Assembly: GCA_016870425.1 (NCBI GenBank)
Contig: VGBQ01000111.1
Span: forward strand, 1 to 8,740
DNA length: 8,740 nt
Direction: 5' to 3'
Source: Actinomycetota bacterium
Lineage (GTDB): Bacteria; Actinomycetota; Actinomycetes; S36-B12
Shown one piece after another: positions 1 through 6,625 of the stretch. Positions within the stretch are counted from its first letter, which is position 1. Each line of letters begins with the position of its first letter. The position numbers and the translations under genes are program-made. The notes beneath the pieces are model-generated. The model searched no databases and was not told the DNA's origin. It saw only the letters and a list, made by a program, of their open reading frames with translations.

Positions 1-330
1 CGCATCACGTTGGTGCTGGTCGCCGAGGACCGGGCCTACACCTCGGCGGATGAATTCGAGGAGGCTGTCGACTTCATCGCCTCCCTGGCGGCGGTCGCGT
101 CATCCTCCGGCCTCGACGTCGAGGTGGTGACCACGGCGGGCGAGCGTGCCTCGCACGGCGGCGGACGCTCCTCGGCCGTGCTCGACCTGCTCGCACTCGT
201 GGAGCGCGGCTCCTCGGGCGTCGACACCCGGCTGCTGCGCGCCAACAGGGCGACGACGATCGTCGTGCGCGGCCAGGGCGTGCTCGGCTGGTGGGACAGG
301 ATCCCTGCGGTCTCGGTGATGCGGCCATGA
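1..330 (+). CDS. DUF58 family protein, C-terminal part (truncated by window edge)
   Basis: The frame is open from the first base, and the gene starts upstream of the window. The visible 109 residues fit the end of a DUF58 protein, a vWA-like fold found next to MoxR ATPases and TgpA-type transglutaminases. A beta strand (ITLVLVAED) is followed by the DEFEEAVDFIASLA helix, which matches the family's conserved 'FE.AVS.AASLA' segment. Then comes a second strand (DVEVVTTAG) and a short Rossmann-like tail. The family is thought to take part in envelope-associated complexes with MoxR, but its biochemical role is not established. The TGA at 328-330 overlaps the ATG of the next gene (ATGA, 327-330), so translation is probably coupled. 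The assignment rests on a fragment plus gene order, and the N-terminal DUF58 signature cannot be checked. Confidence 0.72.
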   Translation, partial: RITLVLVAEDRAYTSADEFEEAVDFIASLAAVASSSGLDVEVVTTAGERASHGGGRSSAVLDLLALVERGSSGVDTRLLRANRATTIVVRGQGVLGWWDRIPAVSVMRP

Positions 331-2525
331 GCACCGTACGAGCGCACGCGCGCCCTCGCGAGGACCTCTCTCCGGCTCGCCCGATGGGTCTGCGCTGGGG
401 TCTCGGAGTCGTGGCGGCCCTGCCCGCGCTGCTCGTCGCGCTCGCGATGCCGCTCATCGTCGAGGGGAGCCTGACCGGCTTCCTCTACGCCCCGATGGTC
501 ATCGTCGTCATGGTCGTCACCCTGTGGCTCGGCCGGTGGGCGGGGCTGGCTTTCGCCATCATCGGCGTCTTCATCGGCATCATCGTCGGGCCCGGGGGAG
601 ACACCGCCTATCCTGCGCTGCTCGGTGCACTGCCGAGCGCATCGCTTCTCCTCGGCACCTGGCTCGGCGAGGTGCTGGTCGCGGGGCCGCGACCAGCTGC
701 TGCTGCGCTCCCGGCGCTCGGGCTGCTCTCCGGGGCTCTCGCCGTGGGCATTACCGGCACGATCGAGGCTGGCGTGCTCACGTCCTTCACCGGGCTCTCG
801 CTCGCGCTGCTCCTCATCCTCCTCGGGCCCTGGAACGGCGAGGGTGCGGTGCGCCCCGCACGCTGGGCGGAGGTGCTTACCGTCCTCACGATTGCCGTTG
901 CCGCGCTGGCGACGTACGCCCTATCGGTGTCAGTGCCGCACCAGGTCCCGCGGACCGTCGACCTCTTCGGGTCCACGGCTCCCCAGTCGCGCACGGACGG
1001 GAACGTGCCCGATCCCTTCCTGGTCGCTGCCCGGTGGCAACTCGACCCCGCTGAGGCGGGGCGTCCGCTCTTCACGCTGACCACCGATCCGGAATCCCCC
1101 CAGAACCGGCCGACTTGGGCCACCTTCGTCGTCTACAACGGGATCTCCTGGATCTCCCTGCCGACCTACGGCGTGGCCGGCGATGAGATCCCAGCTCCGG
1201 ACGTCGGGGCGCCGGACGAGTCGTACTCGGCCAGCACCCGGGTGACGGTGGGAGTGGGACTTCCCGGCCAGTGGGTGCCGGTGCCACAGCGAGTGAGCCA
1301 GGTGCTGTCGCCGGTCGCGACGCGCGTCGACCCGGAGACGGGCATCGTCGCCTCCGTGTCGTCGCCGATCGACTACTCTTTCGACATCCGTTACACGCTT
1401 CCTGTCGCGGAGCGCGCGACGGTGCGCGACGTCGGGCCCTCGCTGAGTGATCGACTCGATCCATCGGTGGCAATCCCCGGCCCGCTGACGGGCACGATGG
1501 CCGCGCTCGCCGACCTCGTAGCCGACGAGGCCGATGGCACCTGGCAGCGACTCACGCTCCTGAGCGAGCGCCTGCGCGATCCGCGCTATTCCGCGGCACT
1601 GCCGCAGGCGCTCGCCGCTGGCCCACCCGATCGCTCCTACGCCGGCCTCGATCGTGTGCTCGCGGAGGGGGTGGGCTTCCAGGAGCAGTACGCCGCGATC
1701 TGGGCGCTCATCGCGCGGTCGTGGGGTGTGCCGACGCGCATCGCGATCGGCTTCCCGCCCAGGACGGACGCGGAGTCCGCCGGGGTTCGGACCGTCGAGA
1801 CCTCGGAGGTGAGCATCTGGCCCGAGGCACGGCTCGATGGGCTGGGCTGGGTTGCTTTCCAGCCCAGCCCGCAGGATGTCGCGGCCGGGCGGCCCGCGGT
1901 GGTCCGCCCGCTCACTCCCGATGAGGTGCCGCAAGCGCCGGAGCCCGAGCCGACGCCTAGCTCGAGCGACGCGGGCACGGGTGGTGACTCCGGTGCCGAG
2001 GGTTCGGGGGCGGCGGGAGATGAGGAGCAGGGCGGATCCATCCCCTGGGTGGTCGTCGTACCGATCATCATCGTGATCCTGGCCCTCGCGTGGATTGCCT
2101 ACGTCGCCGTGCGCCGACGCTCCGTGCGTGCGGGCCTGCGCACGGGCCTGCGCACGGGCGCGGACCCGCGCTCCGACGTCGCGGGTGCATGGCGGTGGAC
2201 GCGACTGCTGCTGGCCGAGTCGTGGCTTGCCCTGCCCCTGTCCTACGCGCCCGCGCCCGACGCCGAGGCGCCCGCGGACCTGCCCGACGCGTTGGCGGAG
2301 CGCGTGGTCGCACTGGCGCGCCTGGCCGGGCCGGCCCTCTATTCCCTCGATCCGGTCGAGGCAACGACGGCTGACGAGGCCTGGCGGATGGCGGGCGAGA
2401 TCGACCGGGAGATCCGCCGGGCCACCGGCTGGCGGGGCACGCTCCGGCGACTGGTGACCCCGATGGATCCCGATCGCACGACCGCGCCGGGCCTCGCGAT
2501 GGCAGCGCGTACCCTCCGGGCATGA
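327..2525 (+). CDS. TgpA-like membrane protein with a degenerate (catalytically dead) transglutaminase domain
   Basis: This 732-residue protein has the TgpA architecture. Six or seven N-terminal membrane segments lie at about residues 22-201. A large extracytoplasmic region follows, with a transglutaminase-like core at about 435-515. Then come a Pro/Glu/Ser/Gly-rich linker (about 535-570), a single membrane helix (573-595, followed by RRR) and a cytoplasmic tail. The core keeps its scaffold (GFQEQYAAIWALIARSWGVPTRIAIGF, then IWPEARLDGLGWVAFQPSP). However, the family's Cys (G-Y-C-E) is Gln452, the His (H-A-W-P-E) is Ser496, and the Asp (F-D-P-T) is Gln512. The whole protein contains no cysteine and only two histidines, both outside the core. 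Cys-protease or transglutaminase chemistry is therefore excluded, and a structural or binding role at the envelope is inferred. I chose the ATG at 327 over an in-frame GTG at 291 because it makes an ATGA overlap with the DUF58 stop. No Shine-Dalgarno is visible. Confidence 0.85.
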   Translation: MSTVRAHARPREDLSPARPMGLRWGLGVVAALPALLVALAMPLIVEGSLTGFLYAPMVIVVMVVTLWLGRWAGLAFAIIGVFIGIIVGPGGDTAYPALLGALPSASLLLGTWLGEVLVAGPRPAAAALPALGLLSGALAVGITGTIEAGVLTSFTGLSLALLLILLGPWNGEGAVRPARWAEVLTVLTIAVAALATYALSVSVPHQVPRTVDLFGSTAPQSRTDGNVPDPFLVAARWQLDPAEAGRPLFTLTTDPESPQNRPTWATFVVYNGISWISLPTYGVAGDEIPAPDVGAPDESYSASTRVTVGVGLPGQWVPVPQRVSQVLSPVATRVDPETGIVASVSSPIDYSFDIRYTLPVAERATVRDVGPSLSDRLDPSVAIPGPLTGTMAALADLVADEADGTWQRLTLLSERLRDPRYSAALPQALAAGPPDRSYAGLDRVLAEGVGFQEQYAAIWALIARSWGVPTRIAIGFPPRTDAESAGVRTVETSEVSIWPEARLDGLGWVAFQPSPQDVAAGRPAVVRPLTPDEVPQAPEPEPTPSSSDAGTGGDSGAEGSGAAGDEEQGGSIPWVVVVPIIIVILALAWIAYVAVRRRSVRAGLRTGLRTGADPRSDVAGAWRWTRLLLAESWLALPLSYAPAPDAEAPADLPDALAERVVALARLAGPALYSLDPVEATTADEAWRMAGEIDREIRRATGWRGTLRRLVTPMDPDRTTAPGLAMAARTLRA
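2131..2154 (+). repeat. Two perfect tandem copies of a 12-bp unit inside the TgpA-like gene
   Basis: The unit CGGGCCTGCGCA occurs at 2131-2142 and again at 2143-2154, followed by a partial third copy (CGGGCG). In frame it encodes the repeated GLRT of the cytoplasmic segment just after the last membrane helix. It is a short in-frame duplication of four codons that adds basic residues at the membrane boundary. It may vary in number between strains through replication slippage. Confidence 0.8.
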
Positions 2526-4015
2526 GCGCATCCGAGCCCGGCCCCGTGACCTACGCCTTCGGCACCTACTCCACCCCCGCCGAGCGCAAGGCCCGCGGCA
2601 AGGCGGCGCGCGAGACGCTGCCGCGCACGGCGATGGGCGACTACTCACCTTCTGCGCATCGCCCAGACCCCATCGCGATGCTCGAGGACCAGGAGCAGAC
2701 CCGCGTTCCCAACCTGCTGCCGCTGCGCCATGAGCGCATGGGCGTCAGCGCCTTCACCTTCTATCGCGGCACCGCCATCATCATGGCTAATGATCTGGGT
2801 GCGCAGACCTCGAGCGGACTCCAGGTGCAACTCTGCGGAGACGCGCACCTGTCCAACTTCGGGCTCTTTGCCGCGCCCGACCGCGTCCCGGTCTTCGACG
2901 TCAACGACTTCGACGAGACCAACCCGGGGCCCTTCGAGTGGGACGTCAAGCGCCTCGCGACGTCGTTTGTCCTGGCGGCGCGCGACAACGGCTTCCCCGA
3001 GGATGTCATCGCCGACGCGGCGCTGGCCAGCGCGCGGCAGTATCGCCTGTCGATGGCTGAGTACGCCGCCATGAAGGAGATCGACATCTGGTACGACCGC
3101 GTCGACGCCTCCGTCATGGAGTCCTGGGCGCAGCGCACCTCTGGCAAGGTGGGCGAGAAGGCCGTGCGACGCACGGTCGCCAAGGCCCAGGCCCGCACGG
3201 CATGGACGGCGATCCGCAAGCTCACGACGGTCGTCGACGGCCAGCGCGTGTTTGTCGACGAGCCACCGCTGGTGGTGCGCGTGCCCGAGGACACCCTGGC
3301 GCGCACCCTCATCCTCGGTGCGCTCCCCGGCTACCTCGAGAGCCTCGCTCCGGATCGTCGTGCACTGCTCGAGCGCTACGAGGTCATCGACCTTGGCCAC
3401 AAGGTGGTGGGCGTCGGCAGTGTCGGCCTGCTCGCCTGGGTGCTGCTGCTGCAGGGGCGCGACTCCGACGACATCCTCACCCTGCAGGTCAAGCAGGCGC
3501 AGCACTCTGTGCTCGAGCCCTACACCGCGGCGTCGGCGTACCCGCAGATGGGCGAGCGTGTTGTCGAGGGTCAGCGCCTGATGCAGGCGGCGAGTGACTC
3601 CTTCCTCGGCTGGGTCACGGGCAGCCTCGGCCGCGAGTACTACGTCCGCCAGTTGCGCGACATGAAGTGGTCCCCGGATCCCTCCCGCTTCACTCCGGCG
3701 GGGATGGCGACGTACGCCGAGTTGTGTGGCCATGTGCTTGCCCGCGCCCATGCCCGGACGGGGGATGCCGTCGCCATCTCGGCCTATCTCGGCAGTTCCA
3801 CGACCTTTGATGACGCTGTTCGCGCGTATGCGCTCTCCTACGCCGACCAGGTGTCGGATGACTTCGCGGGGTTCACCGCGGCGGTGTCCTCGGGCCGCCT
3901 GTCGGCCGAGCCGGTGACGACGGACTCGGAGCAGCTCAAGGCGATCATGCGCAACCCCCTTCTGGCGCACGGCAACCAGGACCAGGGCGGTCAGGCTTCA
4001 CCGTCGAACTCTTAG
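2522..4015 (+). CDS. DUF2252 family protein (kinase-like motifs)
   Basis: This is a full-length DUF2252 (COG4320) protein of 497 residues with no signal peptide or membrane segment. Family landmarks are RMGVSAFTFYRG (72-83), CGDAHLSNFG (105-114), FDVNDFDE (125-132), WDVKRLATS (140-148), KVVGVGSVG (294-302), LQVKQAQHSVL (321-331) and ARAHARTGD (407-415). GDxHxxN followed by DFDE resembles the catalytic and metal-binding loops of aminoglycoside/choline-kinase-type phosphotransferases. GVGSVG followed by a lysine strand (Lys324) resembles a kinase glycine loop and its ATP lysine. Phosphotransferase activity is my inference, since I know of no established substrate. The ATG at 2522 overlaps the upstream TGA (ATGA, 2522-2525), which implies translational coupling to the TgpA-like gene. 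There is no Shine-Dalgarno. Confidence 0.9.
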   Translation: MSASEPGPVTYAFGTYSTPAERKARGKAARETLPRTAMGDYSPSAHRPDPIAMLEDQEQTRVPNLLPLRHERMGVSAFTFYRGTAIIMANDLGAQTSSGLQVQLCGDAHLSNFGLFAAPDRVPVFDVNDFDETNPGPFEWDVKRLATSFVLAARDNGFPEDVIADAALASARQYRLSMAEYAAMKEIDIWYDRVDASVMESWAQRTSGKVGEKAVRRTVAKAQARTAWTAIRKLTTVVDGQRVFVDEPPLVVRVPEDTLARTLILGALPGYLESLAPDRRALLERYEVIDLGHKVVGVGSVGLLAWVLLLQGRDSDDILTLQVKQAQHSVLEPYTAASAYPQMGERVVEGQRLMQAASDSFLGWVTGSLGREYYVRQLRDMKWSPDPSRFTPAGMATYAELCGHVLARAHARTGDAVAISAYLGSSTTFDDAVRAYALSYADQVSDDFAGFTAAVSSGRLSAEPVTTDSEQLKAIMRNPLLAHGNQDQGGQASPSNS

Positions 4016-4018
4016 GCT
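4013..4018 (+). promoter_or_regulatory. Predicted -10 element of a leaderless promoter for the flavin oxidase gene
   Basis: TAGGCT fits the actinobacterial -10 consensus TANNNT. It overlaps the TAG stop of the DUF2252 gene and is followed by exactly six bases (GCACCC) before the GTG start at 4025. No Shine-Dalgarno is present in the 9-base gap. If the hexamer is used, transcription would begin at or next to the GTG, giving a leaderless mRNA. I did not find a convincing -35. Confidence 0.5.
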
Positions 4019-4024
4019 GCACCC

Positions 4025-5131
4025 GTGGACACCGACGTCGTCGTCATCGGCGCGGGTGCTGCGGGGTCATCGACCGCGTGGCACCTTGCCCGCCGCGGGC
4101 GCGAGGTCGTCGTGCTCGAGCGCTTTGCGCGCGGACACGCATGGGGCTCCTCCCATGGGTCGACGCGGATCTTCCGCGTGGCCTACCGCGACGCGCTCTA
4201 CTCCCGGCTGGCGGCAGAGGCGATCCCGATGTGGCGCGAGCTGGAGCGAGCGTCGGGTGAGACGCTTCTCGAGCAGACGGGCCAGCTCGACCACGGCTTC
4301 CCGACGGCGATCGACGAGATCGAGCAGACTCTGCGGGCCGGCGGCTGGGCGTTCGACCGCCTGACCCCTGCCGAGGGGCGCGAGCGCTGGCCGGGCATGG
4401 ACTTCGACGAGACCGTCATCTACTCACCCGACGGCGGCCGCGTCTTCGCGGATCGCACGATCGAGGCCCTGCTGCGCCTGGCCGAGCAGGCGGGTGCCCG
4501 GCTGTGCTTCGAGGAGCCGGCTCTGGCGATTGAGCGCGCGGGGGAGGGCGTGCGCGTGGTGACGGACGCGGGCGCGGTGACCGCCCGCGTCGTGGTGGTG
4601 TCGGCGGGCGGGTGGCTGCCGCAGATTGCCGGGCTGGGGATCTTCGGCATCGGGCTACCGCGCCTGCAGGTCACCGCCCAGGCGCCCGTGCACTTCGCGA
4701 TCCGCCCGGGTTTCGCCTTCCCGTCGTATGTCCACCATGTCGGCTCGGATGCCGTCGATCACACCTTCGCCTACGGTGCCTACGGCCTGGAGTCGCCGGG
4801 CGAGGGCGTCAAGGTCGGACTCGACACCATGGATGTCATCGACGACCTCGCGGCGCGCAGTCTGGAGGTGCCGGCGTCGGCTATCGAGGCAGCGGCCGAC
4901 TATGCGCACCGCTGGCTCCCCGGGGCAGACACCAGCGTCGCGTCGGCCGTGTCGTGCCTGTTCACGATGACCGACGACAGCCACTTCCTCCTCGATCGGC
5001 GGGGACCAGTCGTGGTGATGTCGCCGTGCTCAGGCCACGGTTTCAAGTTCACGCCCGTCCTCGGTGCACTCGCCGCCGATGTTGTCGAGGGCGCGGACCC
5101 GTGGGCACGTGAGTGGCGGCTCCCAGCCTGA
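4025..5131 (+). CDS. FAD-dependent oxidase of the monomeric sarcosine / N-methyltryptophan oxidase family
   Basis: This 368-residue protein has the full length of the MSOX/MTOX (SolA-type) branch of the DAO superfamily, which oxidises N-methyl amino acids with O2 to give formaldehyde, the amine and H2O2. The N-terminus has the FAD Rossmann motif (VVVIGAGAAGSSTAWHLARRG, ending in LE at 31-32). GSSHGSTRIFR (41-51) aligns with the MSOX active-site strip, giving His44, Arg48 and Arg51 for MSOX His45, Arg49 and Arg52. Lys263 in GVKVG aligns with the O2-activating Lys265. Cys311 in SCLFTMTDDSHFLLDR aligns with the covalent flavin-linking cysteine (MSOX Cys315). SGHGFKF (336-342) is the C-terminal FAD/substrate signature. 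MSOX His269, a substrate-side residue, is Asp267 here, so the substrate may not be sarcosine. The GTG start is set by the FAD motif beginning only four residues in. No catabolic neighbours identify the substrate. Confidence 0.88.
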   Translation: MDTDVVVIGAGAAGSSTAWHLARRGREVVVLERFARGHAWGSSHGSTRIFRVAYRDALYSRLAAEAIPMWRELERASGETLLEQTGQLDHGFPTAIDEIEQTLRAGGWAFDRLTPAEGRERWPGMDFDETVIYSPDGGRVFADRTIEALLRLAEQAGARLCFEEPALAIERAGEGVRVVTDAGAVTARVVVVSAGGWLPQIAGLGIFGIGLPRLQVTAQAPVHFAIRPGFAFPSYVHHVGSDAVDHTFAYGAYGLESPGEGVKVGLDTMDVIDDLAARSLEVPASAIEAAADYAHRWLPGADTSVASAVSCLFTMTDDSHFLLDRRGPVVVMSPCSGHGFKFTPVLGALAADVVEGADPWAREWRLPA

Positions 5132-5146
5132 CGGCCCGCCTGGCCT

Positions 5147-5194
5147 CCGCCCGTTATCGACGCTAAGCGAGCCCTTAGCGTCGATTTCGGGCGG
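5147..5194. terminator. Long palindrome between convergent genes, probable bidirectional terminator
   Basis: A perfect 12-bp inverted repeat, ATCGACGCTAAG (5156-5167) and CTTAGCGTCGAT (5174-5185), encloses a 6-base loop (CGAGCC). After a TT/TT mismatch the stem extends by seven more pairs, CCGCCCG (5147-5153) with CGGGCGG (5188-5194). It fills nearly all of the 66-base gap between the oxidase stop (5131) and the stop of the minus-strand membrane gene (5198), as expected for a two-way terminator. No T-rich tract follows on either strand, which is common in high-GC actinobacteria. A protein-binding palindrome or a dispersed repeat cannot be excluded from one copy. Confidence 0.7.
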
Positions 5195-5197
5195 TGC

Positions 5198-5893
5198 TCA
5201 GGAGCCTGGGGTGGCTCCGGGGATGAGATTGATGGCCCGGCTCAGGGTCACCACGATCGTCACTACGGCCGTCGATGACTGCACGATGAAGAGCACCTTC
5301 ACGCGGTGCGACAGCGGCATCGTGTCCGTGGGACTGAAGGCGATGATGTTGGTGTACGCCGTGAAGAGATAGTCCAGGAGCGCGGGCTTCCAGTTCTGCA
5401 TCCCGTCCATGCCCTGCTGCGGGAAGAGGAAGTCGGGGCTGGTCGTGCGGCCCTCCAGGCGGGCGACGGGGCCACCGGAGTCAAGCCACCAGTAGACGAT
5501 GCCGAAGCTCAGCACATTGACGATGAGTACGGCGAAGCCCGCGAAGAGCAGGGCAGCACCTGACTCGGTGTAGCCATTGACCAGGAAGATGAGCAGCAGC
5601 ATGGCGTTCATCACACTGGCCAGGATGAGGAAGATGATGAAGCCGGTCATCGTGACGGCGACGAGGCGGGTGCGCTCACCGGCGACGAAGTACAGGCCGG
5701 CCACGATCGGAATGCCGATGATCTCGATGAAGGGCACGAGCCACGTGGGGCCGATGGTGACGACATCGGGCAGGGGCAATTGCAGGGCCACGATGGCTAC
5801 GACGACGAGGGCGACCCAGGCCAGGGAGATCTGCAAGCTGCGTCGCTCCGCGGGGGTGAGCGTCGCAGGAGGGGTCGCCACCGGCTCCGACAT
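5198..5893 (-). CDS. Multi-pass membrane protein, DUF1345-like
   Basis: This is a 231-residue, strongly hydrophobic protein. Membrane segments lie at about residues 24-41, 49-70, 78-104, 112-134 and 197-223, with a shorter hydrophobic stretch around 172-186. The C-terminal section DYLFTAYTNIIAFSPTDTMPLS (174-195) followed by a helix ending SRAINLI resembles the end of DUF1345 proteins ('DFlYFAF..g.tfQ.SD....s...R......l.SF......vNl'). It also has the layout of a pore loop before an inner helix, although no ion-channel selectivity signature (GYG) is present. The function is unknown, and a channel role is only suggested by this layout. The charged N-terminal 20 residues are probably cytoplasmic. 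The gene has its own apparent leaderless promoter, is divergent from the next gene and convergent with the flavin oxidase. Confidence 0.72.
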   Translation of the reverse strand: MSEPVATPPATLTPAERRSLQISLAWVALVVVAIVALQLPLPDVVTIGPTWLVPFIEIIGIPIVAGLYFVAGERTRLVAVTMTGFIIFLILASVMNAMLLLIFLVNGYTESGAALLFAGFAVLIVNVLSFGIVYWWLDSGGPVARLEGRTTSPDFLFPQQGMDGMQNWKPALLDYLFTAYTNIIAFSPTDTMPLSHRVKVLFIVQSSTAVVTIVVTLSRAINLIPGATPGS

Positions 5894-5899
5894 GGTGCG

Positions 5900-5905
5900 A
5901 ATCTA
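5900..5905 (-). promoter_or_regulatory. Predicted -10 element of a leaderless promoter for the DUF1345-like gene
   Basis: Read on the minus strand the sequence is TAGATT, then six bases (CGCACC), then ATG at 5893-5891. TAGATT is a good TANNNT -10, no Shine-Dalgarno is present, and the spacing matches that at 4013 and 6614. Transcription would start at or next to the ATG. No clear -35 was found. Confidence 0.5.
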
Positions 5906-5960
5906 GCGGCTGGCGCCAAGACTCACCGTGGATCCGCGGTAGACACCCGCCAGGCAGGCG

Positions 5961-5965
5961 AGGAG
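5961..5965 (+). promoter_or_regulatory. Ribosome binding site that decides the start of the secreted-protein gene
   Basis: AGGAG lies one base before an ATG at 5967 and ten bases before a second in-frame ATG at 5976. The first spacing is too short for normal initiation, so 5976 is the more likely start. This is the only clear Shine-Dalgarno I see at a gene start in the window. Confidence 0.5.
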
Positions 5966-5975
5966 CATGTCCGCC

Positions 5976-6621
5976 ATGCCGAAGTGGGCCGTGGCCGTGG
6001 GTGCCGTCGCGCTGGTGGCCCTCCTCGTGGCCGCCGGCATCTGGGCGACCCGGACCGAGAGCGAGCAAGCGGCCAGCGCGGTCACTGTCTCGCCCACCCC
6101 GACGAGGTCATCGACGGCCCCGCCGACGCCCACGCCGACACCGACTCCGGAGATCGAGATCTGGGCTGGCGAGGTGTGCGCCGCGCGCGATGCCTTCCTC
6201 GCGAGCGTCGTCGACGTGGCGGGGTCGTTGGAATACGACCCGGAGGATCCCGCGTCCATCGGGGAGCAGTTCCAGCAGCAGATCCCCGGCCAACTCGACG
6301 GGGTCGATGCAGCCGCCAGCGATCTCGGTGCGGCGTTGGGCGGGATCCCCCTGGACTACGTCGATGCCGCGGCAGCGATCCCACTCCTGCAGGAGCGCAT
6401 CGAAGGACGAGGCCATGGGGCACGTCGATGCGGCGCGTGGCGCAGGAGACCCGGTGTCCGCGGGCATCGAGTGGCTGCGCGCCGCGGCGGCCGCTAAGGC
6501 GACCTACGACGCCGGCGTACTCGTCAGGGACTCCCTGGGCGATCTCGCGGGCTCGGCCGATGGCGATGTCCGCGATGCCTTTGCCGCATCTCCGCGGTGC
6601 GCGAGCGTCGACCTAGGCTGA
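5976..6621 (+). pseudogene. Small secreted or membrane-anchored protein of unknown family, interrupted by a frameshift
   Basis: The product starts MPKWAVAVGAVALVALLVAAGIW, a signal peptide or anchor without a lipobox cysteine. A Pro/Thr-rich linker (SPTPTRSSTAPPTPTPTPTP) and an Ala-rich helical domain (EVCAARDAFLASVVDVAGSL...) follow. The first frame stays sensible up to AIPLLQERIE (to 6404) and then turns into Arg/Gly-rich noise ending at 6497. From 6406 the +1 frame resumes the same style: DEAMGHVDAARGAGDPV..., then ...KATYDAGVLVRDSL, ending AFAASPRCASVDLG with TGA at 6619-6621. Removing one base at 6402-6405 (GAAG to GAG) joins the halves into about 214 residues. Both halves carry a single cysteine in positions usual for small secreted actinobacterial helical proteins with 'VC.A...F' and a terminal 'ASP.C' motif. 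This is a real mutation or a sequencing error. The function is unknown. Confidence 0.72.
6614..6619 (+). promoter_or_regulatory. Predicted -10 element of a leaderless promoter for the methylmalonyl-CoA decarboxylase-like gene
   Basis: TAGGCT, the same hexamer as before the flavin oxidase gene, is followed by six bases (GAGGTC) and ATG at 6626. It overlaps the final codons and TGA of the preceding frameshifted gene. GAGG at 6620-6623 could be read as a Shine-Dalgarno but lies only two bases from the ATG, which favours leaderless initiation. Confidence 0.5.
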
Positions 6622-6625
6622 GGTC

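Noticed and set aside
291..326. Upstream in-frame GTG start (291) for the TgpA-like gene
   Set aside because: It would add 12 residues with no membrane or signal character, overlap the DUF58 gene by 40 bases and lose the ATGA junction seen at 327 and again at 2522.
930..2648. A 572-codon open frame on the minus strand opposite the TgpA-like gene
   Set aside because: It is Arg/Gly/His-rich, has no recognisable domain and mirrors the codon structure of the plus-strand gene. High G+C keeps such antisense frames open.
2645..3970. A 441-codon open frame on the minus strand opposite the DUF2252 gene
   Set aside because: The plus-strand frame carries all the DUF2252 family motifs. The antisense translation has the Arg/His/Ala-rich look of a shadow frame.
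5147..5194. Attachment site or insertion-sequence end
   Set aside because: No transposase, integrase, target duplication or second copy is present in the window, and its location between two stop codons fits termination better.
5940..5945. TAGACA as a -10 box for the secreted-protein gene
   Set aside because: It lacks the conserved final T of TANNNT and has no -35 partner at a suitable distance. A promoter probably lies in 5894-5975 but I cannot place it.
5780..6616. A long plus-strand frame spanning the start of the DUF1345-like gene and the secreted-protein gene
   Set aside because: It is Arg/Gly-rich with no domain and runs antisense to one gene and out of frame with the next. Its last part does not match the plausible C-terminus read in the frame ending at 6621.
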